Below are positions 44,501-52,085 of a stretch of 64,000 bases of DNA, piece by piece. A program made the translations under genes and the position numbers. Location of the stretch: NCBI RefSeq assembly GCF_007829885.1, contig NZ_VIWW01000001.1, positions 4,836,001 through 4,900,000 of the forward strand, given 5' to 3'. How positions within the stretch are numbered: position 1 is the first letter of the stretch; every line of letters starts with the position of its first letter. Below the pieces are notes generated by a model. It saw nothing but the letters and a program-made list of their open reading frames with translations. It was not told where the DNA came from and searched no databases. This DNA is from Streptomyces brevispora. Its GTDB lineage: Bacteria > Actinomycetota > Actinomycetes > Streptomycetales > Streptomycetaceae.

Positions 44501-44719
44501 CGGTCCGGCGAGGTCAAGCGCAACACGAAGGCGCGCCTGCTTCGCGACGGCAAGGTCATCGCGGAGAGCCTCAACATCTCCGGTCTGCGCCGCTTCAAGG
44601 ACGACGTCACCGAGATCCGCGAAGGCTTCGAGGGCGGTATCAACCTCGGAAACTTCAACGACATCAAGATCGACGACGTCATCGCGACGTACGAGATGCG
44701 CGAGAAGCCGCGAGGCTGA
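41576..44719 (+). CDS. infB: Translation initiation factor IF-2
   Basis: A 1047-residue GTPase that brings initiator tRNA to the 30S subunit. It has an N-terminal IF2N domain (residues 1-50), a very long Pro/Ala/Gly/Arg-rich disordered region (about 55-425, with repeated RPGG units), a second IF2N region, the G domain (G1 GHVDHGKT 549-556, G3 DTPGH 599-603, G4 NKID from 653) and the C-terminal beta-barrel and tRNA-binding domains. GTG 41576 has AAAAGGAG at 41564-41571. The disordered part is the extended form usual in Streptomyces. A terminator follows. Confidence 0.97.
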   Translation: MAKVRVYELAKEFGVESKVVMAKLQELGEFVRSASSTIEAPVVRKLTDALQGPGGNAAGKSAAKPGAPRKAAPVKPAAPSPAAAARPAAPKPGVPAAKPAAAEAPASSAPAAASTPSAGPRPGPKPAPVKPAPVTPVPAAEFSAPAPAQPAAPQQQQAPRPAGATPGPRPARPAPAGGQRDGGRDGGQRDGGRGGERDGARGGDRPARPAGQGAPRPGGARPAGPRPGNNPFTSGGSTGMARPQSPRPGGAPRPGGGSERPGAPRPQGGPGGAPRPQGQGGARPSPGGMPRPQAPRPGGAPGAGGNRPNPGMMPQRPAAGPRPGGGPGGGRGPGAGGGRPGGGGGAGRPGGGGFAGRPAGPGGGGGGFAGRPGGGGGGAGRPGGGGGFGGRPGFGGRPGGPGARGGTQGAFGRPGGPARRGRKSKRQRRQEYEAMQAPSVGGVMLPRGNGQAVRLSRGASLTDFAEKINANPASLVGVMMNLGEMVTATQSVSDETLKMLADEMNFVLEIVSPEEEDRELLESFDIEFGEDEGGEEALVSRPPVVTVMGHVDHGKTRLLDAIRKTNVVAGEAGGITQHIGAYQVGAEVNGEDRRITFIDTPGHEAFTAMRARGAKSTDIAILVVAANDGVMPQTIEALNHAKAADVPIVVAVNKIDVEGADPTKVRGQLTEFGLVAEEYGGDTMFVDISAKQGLNIEALLEAVVLTADASLDLRANPEQDAQGIAIESHLDRGRGAVATVLVQRGTLRVGDTMVVGDAYGRVRAMLDDKGENVEEAGPSTPVLVLGLTNVPGAGDNFLVVDEDRTARQIAEKRAARERNANFARKGVRFSLENLDEALKAGLVQELNLIIKGDASGSVEALESSLLQLDVGEEVDIRVLHRGVGAVTESDIDLATGSDAIVIGFNVRAAGRAAQMADREGVDVRYYSVIYQAIEEIEAALKGMLKPEYEEVELGTAEIREIFRSSKLGNIAGVLVRSGEVKRNTKARLLRDGKVIAESLNISGLRRFKDDVTEIREGFEGGINLGNFNDIKIDDVIATYEMREKPRG

Positions 44720-44735
44720 CCCGTACCTCAACAGT

Positions 44736-44776
44736 CGGGGCCGGTCGACGGGTCGTATTTCCGTCGATCGGCCCCG
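44736..44776 (+). terminator. Terminator or attenuator after infB
   Basis: A 16-pair stem (44736-44751 with 44761-44776, one G-U pair) around a 9-nt loop ending in TATTT, 16 nt after infB. The downstream genes of the cluster continue on the same strand, so it may only reduce read-through. Confidence 0.72.
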
Positions 44777-44856
44777 GCCGTTCCGTGTACGGTTCTTGTG
44801 TCCCTGCCAATCAACGGCGGGGCACGAACCCGAACCGGCGGGACATCCGGACACAC

Positions 44857-45153
44857 ATGTATGTGGGGACACTGTCCTTCGATCTGCTTCTCGGCGACGT
44901 ACGGTCGCTGAAGGAGAAGCGTTCCGTGGTCCGTCCGATCGTCGCCGAGCTCCAGCGCAAGTACGCGGTGAGCGTGGCGGAGACGGGCGGCCAGGACCTC
45001 CATCGCAGGGCCGAGATCGGCCTGGCCGTGGTCTCCGGGGACACCGGGCACCTCAACGACGTGCTGGACCGGTGCGAGCGGTTGATCGCCGGCCGGCCGG
45101 AAGTGGAGCTGCTGTCCGTACGGCGGCGGCTGCACAGCGACGAAGACGATTGA
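44857..45153 (+). CDS. DUF503 family protein (YlxP-like)
   Basis: A 98-residue protein between infB and rbfA, where this family is usually found. It opens with MYVGTLSFDLLLGDVRSLKEKR, split here as a short beta strand and a KEKR helix, and contains AETGGQDLHRRAEIGLA. It probably acts in ribosome assembly; its exact role is unknown. ATG 44857 fits the family N-terminus; the frame is open to a GTG at 44785. No strong ribosome site is seen. Confidence 0.87.
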   Translation: MYVGTLSFDLLLGDVRSLKEKRSVVRPIVAELQRKYAVSVAETGGQDLHRRAEIGLAVVSGDTGHLNDVLDRCERLIAGRPEVELLSVRRRLHSDEDD

Positions 45154-45177
45154 GCAAGGCGAGAAGGAGACGGACCA

Positions 45178-45630
45178 GTGGCCGACAACGCGCGGGCTAA
45201 GAAGCTGGCGGACCTCATCCAGGAGGTGGTCGCCGAGAAACTGCAGCGCGGAATCAAGGACCCGCGCCTGGGTACGCACGTGACCATCACGGACACCCGC
45301 GTCACCGGCGACCTGCGGGAGGCCACGGTCTTCTACACGGTTTACGGCGACGACGAGGACCGGGCGAGCGCGGCAGCCGGCCTGGAGAGCGCCAAGGGCA
45401 TCCTGCGCTCGGCGGTCGGGGCGGCGGCGGGGACGAAGTTCACCCCCACGCTCGCCTTCATGGCGGACGCGCTCCCCGAGAACGCCAAGGCGATCGAGGA
45501 CCTCCTCGACCGGGCACGGGCCTCGGACGCCAAGGTGCGCGAGGCGTCCTCGGGCGCCACGTACGCCGGCGACGCCGACCCGTACCGCAAGCCGGAGGAC
45601 GAGACCGACGAGGACACCGCCTCCGAATGA
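45178..45630 (+). CDS. rbfA: 30S ribosome-binding factor A
   Basis: A 150-residue cold-shock and assembly factor that binds the 30S subunit and helps mature the 16S 5' end. It has the KH-like fold, with IQEVVAEKLQRGIKDPRLG and VTITDTRVTGDLREATVFY typical of the family. The tail after residue 120 is acidic. GTG 45178 has AAGGAGA at 45164-45170. Its stop overlaps the truB start (ATGA). Confidence 0.95.
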   Translation: MADNARAKKLADLIQEVVAEKLQRGIKDPRLGTHVTITDTRVTGDLREATVFYTVYGDDEDRASAAAGLESAKGILRSAVGAAAGTKFTPTLAFMADALPENAKAIEDLLDRARASDAKVREASSGATYAGDADPYRKPEDETDEDTASE

Positions 45631-46583
45631 CAGCGCAGAACAAGACGCCCCAGGAAGGGAGCGGGAGCGCAGCGACCTCGGGCACGGGTGGCGGCGGGCG
45701 ACGGGAGGGCGGACTTGTCATTGTCGACAAGCCGTCCGGCTTCACTTCGCACGACGTCGTCGCCAAGATGCGCGGCATCGCCCGGACCCGCCGCGTCGGC
45801 CATGCCGGAACGCTGGACCCGATGGCGACGGGCGTGCTCGTGCTCGGTGTCGAGAAGGCCACCAAGCTCCTGGGCCATCTCGCGCTGACCGAGAAGGAGT
45901 ACCTCGGTACGATCCGGCTCGGCCAGGACACCGTCACGGACGACGCGGAGGGCGAGATCATCTCGTCCACCGACGCCTCCGGTGTGTCACGCGCGGGCAT
46001 CGACGCGGGCGTCGCCGAGCTGACCGGCGCCATCATGCAGGTGCCGTCCAAGGTCAGCGCCATCAAGATCGACGGCAAGCGGTCCTACGCACGGGTGCGC
46101 GGCGGCGAGGAGTTCGAGATCCCGGCCCGGCCGGTGACCATCTCGTCCTTCAAGGTCTACGACGTCCGCGAGGCCGTCGCCGAGGACGGCACCCCGGTGG
46201 TCGACCTCGTCGTCTCGGTGGTCTGCTCCTCCGGTACGTACATCCGGGCCATCGCCCGTGACCTTGGCGCCGGACTCGGAGTGGGCGGGCATCTGACCGC
46301 GCTGCGGCGCACCCGCGTCGGTCCGTACGGCATCGACGGGGCGAGGACGCTGGACCAGCATCAGGAAGAGCTGGTCGTGATGCCGGTGGCCGAGGCCGCC
46401 GCTTCGGCGTTCCCGCGCTGGGACGTCGACGAGAAGCGGGCCAAGCTGCTGCTGAACGGGATGCGGCTGGACATGCCCGCGTACCCGCCGGGGCCGGTCG
46501 CGGTCTTCGGGCCCGACGGGCGGTTCCTGGTCCTCGTGGAGGAGCAGAAGGGCAAGGCCAAGAGCCTCGCCGTCTTCGGCTGA
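45627..46583 (+). CDS. truB: tRNA pseudouridine(55) synthase
   Basis: A 318-residue enzyme that makes pseudouridine 55 in the T-loop of tRNAs. The catalytic Asp is Asp64 in GHAGTLDPMATG; VIVDKPSGFTSHD and the RNA-contact region around GKRSYARVRGGE are also present. A C-terminal PUA-like domain ends the protein. It overlaps rbfA by 4 nt and ends the cluster at a strong terminator. Confidence 0.96.
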   Translation: MTAQNKTPQEGSGSAATSGTGGGGRREGGLVIVDKPSGFTSHDVVAKMRGIARTRRVGHAGTLDPMATGVLVLGVEKATKLLGHLALTEKEYLGTIRLGQDTVTDDAEGEIISSTDASGVSRAGIDAGVAELTGAIMQVPSKVSAIKIDGKRSYARVRGGEEFEIPARPVTISSFKVYDVREAVAEDGTPVVDLVVSVVCSSGTYIRAIARDLGAGLGVGGHLTALRRTRVGPYGIDGARTLDQHQEELVVMPVAEAAASAFPRWDVDEKRAKLLLNGMRLDMPAYPPGPVAVFGPDGRFLVLVEEQKGKAKSLAVFG

Positions 46584-46616
46584 GCGTCTGCGGCTGAACG
46601 CCTTCGGCGTCCGCAT

Positions 46617-46651
46617 CGTGGAGCGGGCAGGGCCCCTGTGCCCGCTCCACG
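46617..46651 (+). terminator. truB terminator
   Basis: CGTGGAGCGGGCA (46617-46629) pairs with TGCCCGCTCCACG (46639-46651), a 13-bp stem with a 9-nt loop, 33 nt after truB. It closes the translation cluster before the large STAND-like gene. Confidence 0.82.
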
Positions 46652-46682
46652 GTCCCCCACCGATTCCTGTCCACGGAACGCT

Positions 46683-46723
46683 CCTGATTCACCCCAATGG
46701 GCAGGCGCTCGGAGTGAATCAGG
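46683..46723. promoter_or_regulatory. 10-bp inverted repeat upstream of the trypsin-like/STAND gene
   Basis: CCTGATTCAC (46683-46692) and GTGAATCAGG (46714-46723) are perfect inverted repeats with 21 nt between them, about 70-110 nt before the start at 46790. A two-turn spacing fits a dimeric operator. Confidence 0.45.
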
Positions 46724-46789
46724 GGTGCATACGGGGGCGCTTTTACTCCGATTGTCTCTTGGCGATCACCGCGGACCTAACGTCGGATC

Positions 46790-49700
46790 ATGGGATGCGG
46801 GGACCGGGCGACGCTGGTACGACTGTGCGATCCGGCCGGCCGGCCGAGAGGGACCGGGTTCGTCGCGGACGACCGGGGAACGGTTGTGACCAGTCACGAG
46901 GCGGTCGAGGGGGTCACACACCTCGTCCTGCACGGCACGGACGGACGCAGCTGCCGCGTCGAGGCCGATGACATCACCGCCCTGCCCGAGCTGGATCTCG
47001 CGCTCCTGCCCACCGGTGGACCGGAGGCGCTGGGTGGCAGGCCGCTGCCGATCGTGCTGCGGGAGCGGATCGAAGCCGGCACGTATGTGACGATCGCCGC
47101 GCACGGCTGGCGCGAGGCACGCGTCCTGGGCCCGGTCCCGGTGACGTACACCGCCGGCGGCGGCACCCACCGGATCGACCGGGCGCTGGAACTGGCCCTC
47201 GGCACGGACGGGCGCGACGCGCTGCGGCTCGGCGGTGCGGCCGTGGGCGGGCCGGTCCTCGACCCGGACACCGGAGCGGTCGTCGCGGTTCTCGGCACCG
47301 CTCTGCGGGCCGGGCACGCGGCCGCCGGATGCGCGGTACCGCTGGCCGGGGCGGGCGACGGGGGACCGCTGGACGCCCTGCTGCGGCGCAACGCCATGAG
47401 CGTCCCCGGCTACGGCCGCGATCTCAACCTTGCCGGAGCCCTCCAGCTGACCGCCATGTCCGTCGGTTCGGCGGGCGGACCGAGCGCCTGGCCCGATCCG
47501 GTGGAACGGCCCGAGGCCACCGCGGAGTTCAGCGCGTTCGCCGCGGCCGGTCCGACGGCTCCCGGCGAGGAGCCCGCAGTGGTTCTCGGTCTCGTCGGAG
47601 AGCCGGGTACGGGCCGCACCACCGAACTCGCCGCGCTCGCCGCCCGGCGGGCCCGCGGCCCGGTGCCCGCGCTCACCGTGTGGCTGCGCGGCGCCGATCT
47701 GCTGGCCGACGACACCTCCCTCGCCGACGCGATCGCCCGCACGCTGCGGCAGGCCGGACGCATCGTCACCGCCGCCGGAGCCGTCGGCGACATGACGGCC
47801 GCCACCCCGGAGCGGGTGGCCCGGCTGGCGGCGGACTCCGGCAGCCCGCTGCTCGTCCTGCTGGACGGCCCGGAGGAGATGCCGCCCGTCCTGGCGCACC
47901 GGCTGGCCCGGTGGAGCGCGGGCACGGTCGGCTGGCTGCGGGCGAACGGGGCGCGGCTCGTCGTCGCCTGTCGCCCCGAGCACTGGGAGACCGCCGGAGC
48001 ACTCTGCCCGCCCGGCGCGCTGCACCGCCCCGCCAAGCCCGCCCGGCGGCTGCCGTCCGCCGTGCGCATCGAGGACTTCACCGTGGGTCAGGCCGAGGCG
48101 GCCCGGCAGCGGTACGCGCTCCCGCCCGACGCGCTCGCCCCCGGCCACGACCGGCACCCGCTCACCTTGCGGCTGCTGGCCCAGGTGCGCGAGGCCCTGC
48201 CCCCGGACACGCGGGGGCGGCCCGGTACGGAGGAGGTCTTCGGCGCGCACCTGGACCTGATGTGCCTGCGCATCGCGGTCCGGATCGCCGCCGAGTGCCG
48301 TCCGGCACCGCGGGGCACGGCGGTACGGCGGCTGGCGGCGCGGGTGGCGGGGCAGGTCCACGAGGCGGCCCGGCGCTGTCTGGGACCGGGGCAGGGAGAA
48401 CTGGACCGGGCCGCGTTCGAGGAGGTCTTCCCGTGGCGCACGGGCTGGGCGCCGGCCGTGCTCACGGAAGGGCTGCTGGTCCCGGCGGGAGCGGGCTACC
48501 GCTTCGCGCACGAGGAGCTGGGGGACTGGGTCCAGGGTGCGCATCTGGACCTGGACGCCGCGCTGCGGGCACTGGTGCACCGCTGGCATTCCGCGGGCGC
48601 TTCCGCGGGCGTTTCCGCAGGTGCTCCTGCAGGTGCTTCTGCTGGGGAGGGCGGCGGGCGGGTCCCGCACCCCCGAAGGCCGGGCGCGGTCGGCGGGCCC
48701 GGGACCGCGGCTGTACCCGCCTCCCTACCCGCGCCTGTACCCGCCTCCGCCTCCGCCTCCGCCTCCGCCTCCGCCTCCGCCTCCGCCTCCGTCGCGGGAG
48801 CGGGAGCGGGCGAGGGTGGGAGTGCGGGAGCGGAAGTGGGAGCGGGAGTGGCTGCGGGCGCCGATGATGTGGAGCCGCACACCCTTCCCGTGCCGCGCCA
48901 TCGGATCGGCCCCGTGATCCAGGCGCTGCTGCTCCTGGGCCGCCGTCAGGGCCCCGCCGCGCTGGCCCACCGGCTGGCCGACCTGATCGAGGCGCTGGAC
49001 CGGCTGCCGGTGGAACGGGACGACGCGGTGGTGAGGACCGGCGGACAGGGCCCGTCGGCAATCGGCCCGGCGCCCACGGCGGCACGGGAGGCCGCGACCG
49101 GCTCCGTCCCCGCTGTCCCCGGCACCGGTCCGCGCGCGGCCTTCGGCACCGCCACGGCCGTGCGCCCGACCGGCGCCCCCACGGCCGTGCGCCCGACCGG
49201 CGCCCCCGCCGCCGTGTGCCCGAGCGGTACCGCGGCCGCGCCGCCCCCGACCGGCACCGCCACGGCCGTGCGCCCGACCGGCGCCCCCGCCGCACCGCCC
49301 GCCGCCCGTGACGGTGGCTGCCCGCCTCCGGACGCCCGTTGGTGGGCCGCTCATCTGCTCGCCGAGACACTGCTGCGGGTGCCCGACGCCCGCCCGCATC
49401 TCGGGGTGCTCCGGCTGCTCACCGGACGCATCGTCCGGAGCTCGGCCGAGGCGGGCGGGTCCGGCGCGCAGGGTGTGTACGCGGAGTTCGGGCCATGGTT
49501 CTGGCGGCGGCTGCGGCTGCCCGAGGCGGACCGGATGGATCTGTTCCGGCGGCTCGTCCCCGCTGACGGACCGCCGTGCGCCGAGGGCGACGCCGATGGC
49601 GGGCGCTTCCTGGACGCCGTGGCACGGCGCCTCGCCGCCCATCCGCGTACCCTCCAGCCGCTCCTGTGCACCTGGTTCACCGACGAGCAGCCGCTCGCCG

Positions 49701-50893
49701 GTGAGGAGGAGGAAGTGGTGGCGATGCGCCCGACCGTCGCGGCAGCCGCGCAGGCCCTTCTCTACGCCCGCCGCGACCTCGCCGTGGACGACCTGGCCGA
49801 CGCGCTCGTCTCGACCGACCACCCCCGCGCCGGGGAACTGCTCGCCGCGCTGGCCGAGGACGAACCCTCGGCGCTGTGCCGGGCCGTCGAGCGGTGGTCG
49901 CGCGACGACCGCCGCACCCGGCGGATCGCGGCAGCCTCCTACGGAGCGGTCCTCGCACCGCACCTCACCGGCGACGCCGACCGGGCCCTGCTGCGCCGCT
50001 CCGTCCTCGCCCTGCTGGCCCGCCCCGGCGACACCGATCTGCACGGGCCCGCGCTGGCCCGGCTCGTGGCCGATCCGGAGACCAGGGACCGCTATCTGCC
50101 GCAGGCACTGCGGGTCTTCGCCGCGGACGGCCCCCGGCTGTCCCCGGCCGCGCTCGCCGTCGCCCTGCCCACGCACCCCGAGCCGGTGCTGACCGCGTAC
50201 CGCGACCGTCTCGTGCGGCCCGGGGACAGCGCGGGCGACGTGCTGCGCGCCCTCGCCGGGATCGATGCCCCAGCGCTGGCCCTGCACGCCGCCGGGCTCG
50301 TGCGGGCGTACGTCGACAGCCACCCCGAGGACACCGTGCACGCCGCGGCGTACCTCGACCGCAGGCTGGAGCACGGGCCCGCCGCCCGCGCCCTGCTGCT
50401 TCCCCTGCTGACCGGGCTGCTCCGGGACCGTCCCGCGACCGCGCCGGTCCGCGGCGCGCTCGCCGGGGTACTGGCCTCGCCCGGCAGCCCGGCCTCGCAG
50501 CCGCTGCGCGACGAATTACTGGAAGTGCTGCTGGACTTCGAGCAGGGCGGCGCCTACCGGGACCCGATCGTGCTGGACGCCCTGCTGCGGGCTGCCGCGG
50601 CCGGCTGTGCCGGGCGCAGCCGGGCCCGTACCAGGGCCCTGGTCCACCGCACCGGGACGCTGCTCGTCCGGACGCCCGAAGGCGCCGGACGGTTCGACCG
50701 CCGGCTGGTCGAACTGGCCCGTGACGTACCCGGATTCGCCGCCCTGGTCAGCGGGTGGCTGGCGGACGCCCCGCAGGAGTGGGCGGCGGTCGTCGGTGCC
50801 GGTGCGCGGCGGACGATGGAGGCCCTCGGGACCCCCACGCCCATGCCGATGCAGGCCGCAGGGCGTGAGCATGGCAGTCTTAGACCTGCGTAA
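46790..50893 (+). CDS. Trypsin-like (serine-less) domain fused to a STAND/NACHT-like P-loop protein
   Basis: A 1367-residue protein. Residues 1-200 align with trypsin/HtrA-like proteases: GTGFVADDRG, His36 (TSHEAV) and Asp69 (LDLALL). The Ser site reads GAAVGGPVLD, with Val152 where Ser is expected, so proteolysis is doubtful. Residues 262-430 form a P-loop domain with Walker A GEPGTGRTT (270-278; Arg for Lys), Walker B LLVLLDGPEE (Asp359) and a sensor-like VVACRPEHWE. A helical C-terminus follows, interrupted by low-complexity stretches: (Ala-Ser)8 at 652-667 and TAVRPTGAP repeats. Codon 1243 is TTA, the only one I found in frame in this window. ATG 46790 has no good ribosome site. ribF starts 43 nt downstream. 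It resembles signal-sensing STAND proteins; its role is unknown. Confidence 0.82.
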   Translation: MGCGDRATLVRLCDPAGRPRGTGFVADDRGTVVTSHEAVEGVTHLVLHGTDGRSCRVEADDITALPELDLALLPTGGPEALGGRPLPIVLRERIEAGTYVTIAAHGWREARVLGPVPVTYTAGGGTHRIDRALELALGTDGRDALRLGGAAVGGPVLDPDTGAVVAVLGTALRAGHAAAGCAVPLAGAGDGGPLDALLRRNAMSVPGYGRDLNLAGALQLTAMSVGSAGGPSAWPDPVERPEATAEFSAFAAAGPTAPGEEPAVVLGLVGEPGTGRTTELAALAARRARGPVPALTVWLRGADLLADDTSLADAIARTLRQAGRIVTAAGAVGDMTAATPERVARLAADSGSPLLVLLDGPEEMPPVLAHRLARWSAGTVGWLRANGARLVVACRPEHWETAGALCPPGALHRPAKPARRLPSAVRIEDFTVGQAEAARQRYALPPDALAPGHDRHPLTLRLLAQVREALPPDTRGRPGTEEVFGAHLDLMCLRIAVRIAAECRPAPRGTAVRRLAARVAGQVHEAARRCLGPGQGELDRAAFEEVFPWRTGWAPAVLTEGLLVPAGAGYRFAHEELGDWVQGAHLDLDAALRALVHRWHSAGASAGVSAGAPAGASAGEGGGRVPHPRRPGAVGGPGTAAVPASLPAPVPASASASASASASASASVAGAGAGEGGSAGAEVGAGVAAGADDVEPHTLPVPRHRIGPVIQALLLLGRRQGPAALAHRLADLIEALDRLPVERDDAVVRTGGQGPSAIGPAPTAAREAATGSVPAVPGTGPRAAFGTATAVRPTGAPTAVRPTGAPAAVCPSGTAAAPPPTGTATAVRPTGAPAAPPAARDGGCPPPDARWWAAHLLAETLLRVPDARPHLGVLRLLTGRIVRSSAEAGGSGAQGVYAEFGPWFWRRLRLPEADRMDLFRRLVPADGPPCAEGDADGGRFLDAVARRLAAHPRTLQPLLCTWFTDEQPLAGEEEEVVAMRPTVAAAAQALLYARRDLAVDDLADALVSTDHPRAGELLAALAEDEPSALCRAVERWSRDDRRTRRIAAASYGAVLAPHLTGDADRALLRRSVLALLARPGDTDLHGPALARLVADPETRDRYLPQALRVFAADGPRLSPAALAVALPTHPEPVLTAYRDRLVRPGDSAGDVLRALAGIDAPALALHAAGLVRAYVDSHPEDTVHAAAYLDRRLEHGPAARALLLPLLTGLLRDRPATAPVRGALAGVLASPGSPASQPLRDELLEVLLDFEQGGAYRDPIVLDALLRAAAAGCAGRSRARTRALVHRTGTLLVRTPEGAGRFDRRLVELARDVPGFAALVSGWLADAPQEWAAVVGAGARRTMEALGTPTPMPMQAAGREHGSLRPA
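48743..48790 (+). repeat. (GCCTCC)8 hexanucleotide microsatellite
   Basis: Eight perfect 6-bp units within the large STAND-like gene, encoding (Ala-Ser)8. Gain or loss of units keeps the reading frame, so only linker length would vary. Confidence 0.9.
49154..49288 (+). repeat. 27-bp repeats encoding TAVRPTGAP
   Basis: Two exact tandem copies (49154-49180, 49181-49207), a degenerate stretch, and another near-exact copy (49262-49288) in the Pro/Ala-rich linker of the STAND-like protein. Confidence 0.75.
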
Positions 50894-50936
50894 GAGACAA
50901 ACCCACGTACACAGGTTCGGGCGAGGAGCGGTCAGA

Positions 50937-51890
50937 GTGCAGCGCTGGCGTGGCTTGGAGGACATCCCCCAGGACTGGGGACGCAGCGTCGTCACCATCG
51001 GCTCCTACGACGGGGTGCACCGCGGACACCAGCTGATCATCGGCCGGGCCGTCGAGCGGGCCCGTGAGCTGGGCGTCCCGTCGGTCGTCGTGACCTTCGA
51101 CCCGCACCCCAGCGAGGTCGTCCGGCCCGGCAGCCATCCGCCGCTGCTCGCCCCGTACCACCGCCGTGCCGAACTGATGGCGGAACTCGGCGTGGACGCG
51201 TTGCTGATCCTGCCGTTCACCACCGAGTTCTCGAAGCTCGCCCCGGCCGACTTCATCGTCAAGGTGCTCGTCGACAAGCTCCATGCGCGGCTGGTCATAG
51301 AGGGCCCCAACTTCCGCTTCGGCCACAGGGCCGCGGGGAACGTGCAGCTGCTCGCCGAGTGCGGCGGTACGTACGACTACCGGGTCGAGGTCATCGATCT
51401 GCGGGTGCGCGGCGAGGCGGGCGGCGGCGAGCCGTTCTCCTCCACGCTCACCCGGCGCCTGGTCGCCGAGGGCGATGTGGCCGGCGCCGCCGAGATCCTG
51501 GGCCGCCCGCACCGCGTCGAGGGCATCGTCGTCCGTGGTGCGCAGCGCGGACGCGAGCTCGGCTTCCCCACCGCGAACGTGGAGACCCTGCCGCACACCG
51601 CGATCCCCGCCGACGGTGTGTACGCGGGCTGGCTGAACGTGAACGGTGAGTCGATGCCCGCCGCGATCTCGGTCGGCACGAACCCGCAGTTCGACGCCAC
51701 CGAGCGGACGGTGGAGGCGTACGCGATCGACCGGGTCGGCCTCGATCTGTACGGGCTGCACGTCGCCGTGGACTTCCTCGCCTACGTACGCGGGATGCTG
51801 AAGTTCGATTCGATCGACGAGCTGCTCGTGGCGATGGCCGCCGATGTGAAGCGGTGCAGCGAGCTGATCGCCGCGTACGACCGGGGCTGA
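50937..51890 (+). CDS. ribF: Bifunctional riboflavin kinase/FMN adenylyltransferase
   Basis: A 317-residue enzyme that makes FMN and FAD. The N-terminal nucleotidyltransferase domain has GSYDGVHRGH (22-31) and the C-terminal kinase domain has RGRELGFPTANV. GTG 50937 is chosen for GAGGAG at 50923-50928; the frame is open upstream into the STAND-like gene. Only 43 nt separate it from that gene, so there is no room for an FMN riboswitch and the two may be co-transcribed. Confidence 0.95.
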   Translation: MQRWRGLEDIPQDWGRSVVTIGSYDGVHRGHQLIIGRAVERARELGVPSVVVTFDPHPSEVVRPGSHPPLLAPYHRRAELMAELGVDALLILPFTTEFSKLAPADFIVKVLVDKLHARLVIEGPNFRFGHRAAGNVQLLAECGGTYDYRVEVIDLRVRGEAGGGEPFSSTLTRRLVAEGDVAGAAEILGRPHRVEGIVVRGAQRGRELGFPTANVETLPHTAIPADGVYAGWLNVNGESMPAAISVGTNPQFDATERTVEAYAIDRVGLDLYGLHVAVDFLAYVRGMLKFDSIDELLVAMAADVKRCSELIAAYDRG

Positions 51891-52085
51891 GCTCCGCGTA
51901 TGACCGGGCTGTGCTCGGTGTACGGCGAGGGCCGAGCCACCCGTCCGGTGCGCCGGGAGCGCCCTGCGTCCATGTGGCGGGACCCCGCGCACAAGCCGCA
52001 GCGCTCAGCGTTTCGGCACGGAGGCTCACTTAGGGTGGGGCGCGTCCTGGCCGGGTGAGCCGGGCCGGAGGCGGAGGTCCGTACC

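Noticed and set aside
41363..44872. Open frame of more than 1100 codons antisense to infB
   Set aside because: It mirrors the repetitive IF-2 disordered region (Thr/Gly/Ala runs) and lacks any domain; IF-2 on the other strand is certain.
46790..47390. Active HtrA-like protease at the N-terminus of the STAND-like protein
   Set aside because: The Ser position in the GxSGGP motif is Val152, so an active serine protease is not supported.
50894..50936. FMN riboswitch before ribF
   Set aside because: Only 43 nt separate ribF from the previous gene, too short for the aptamer, and none of its conserved segments is seen.
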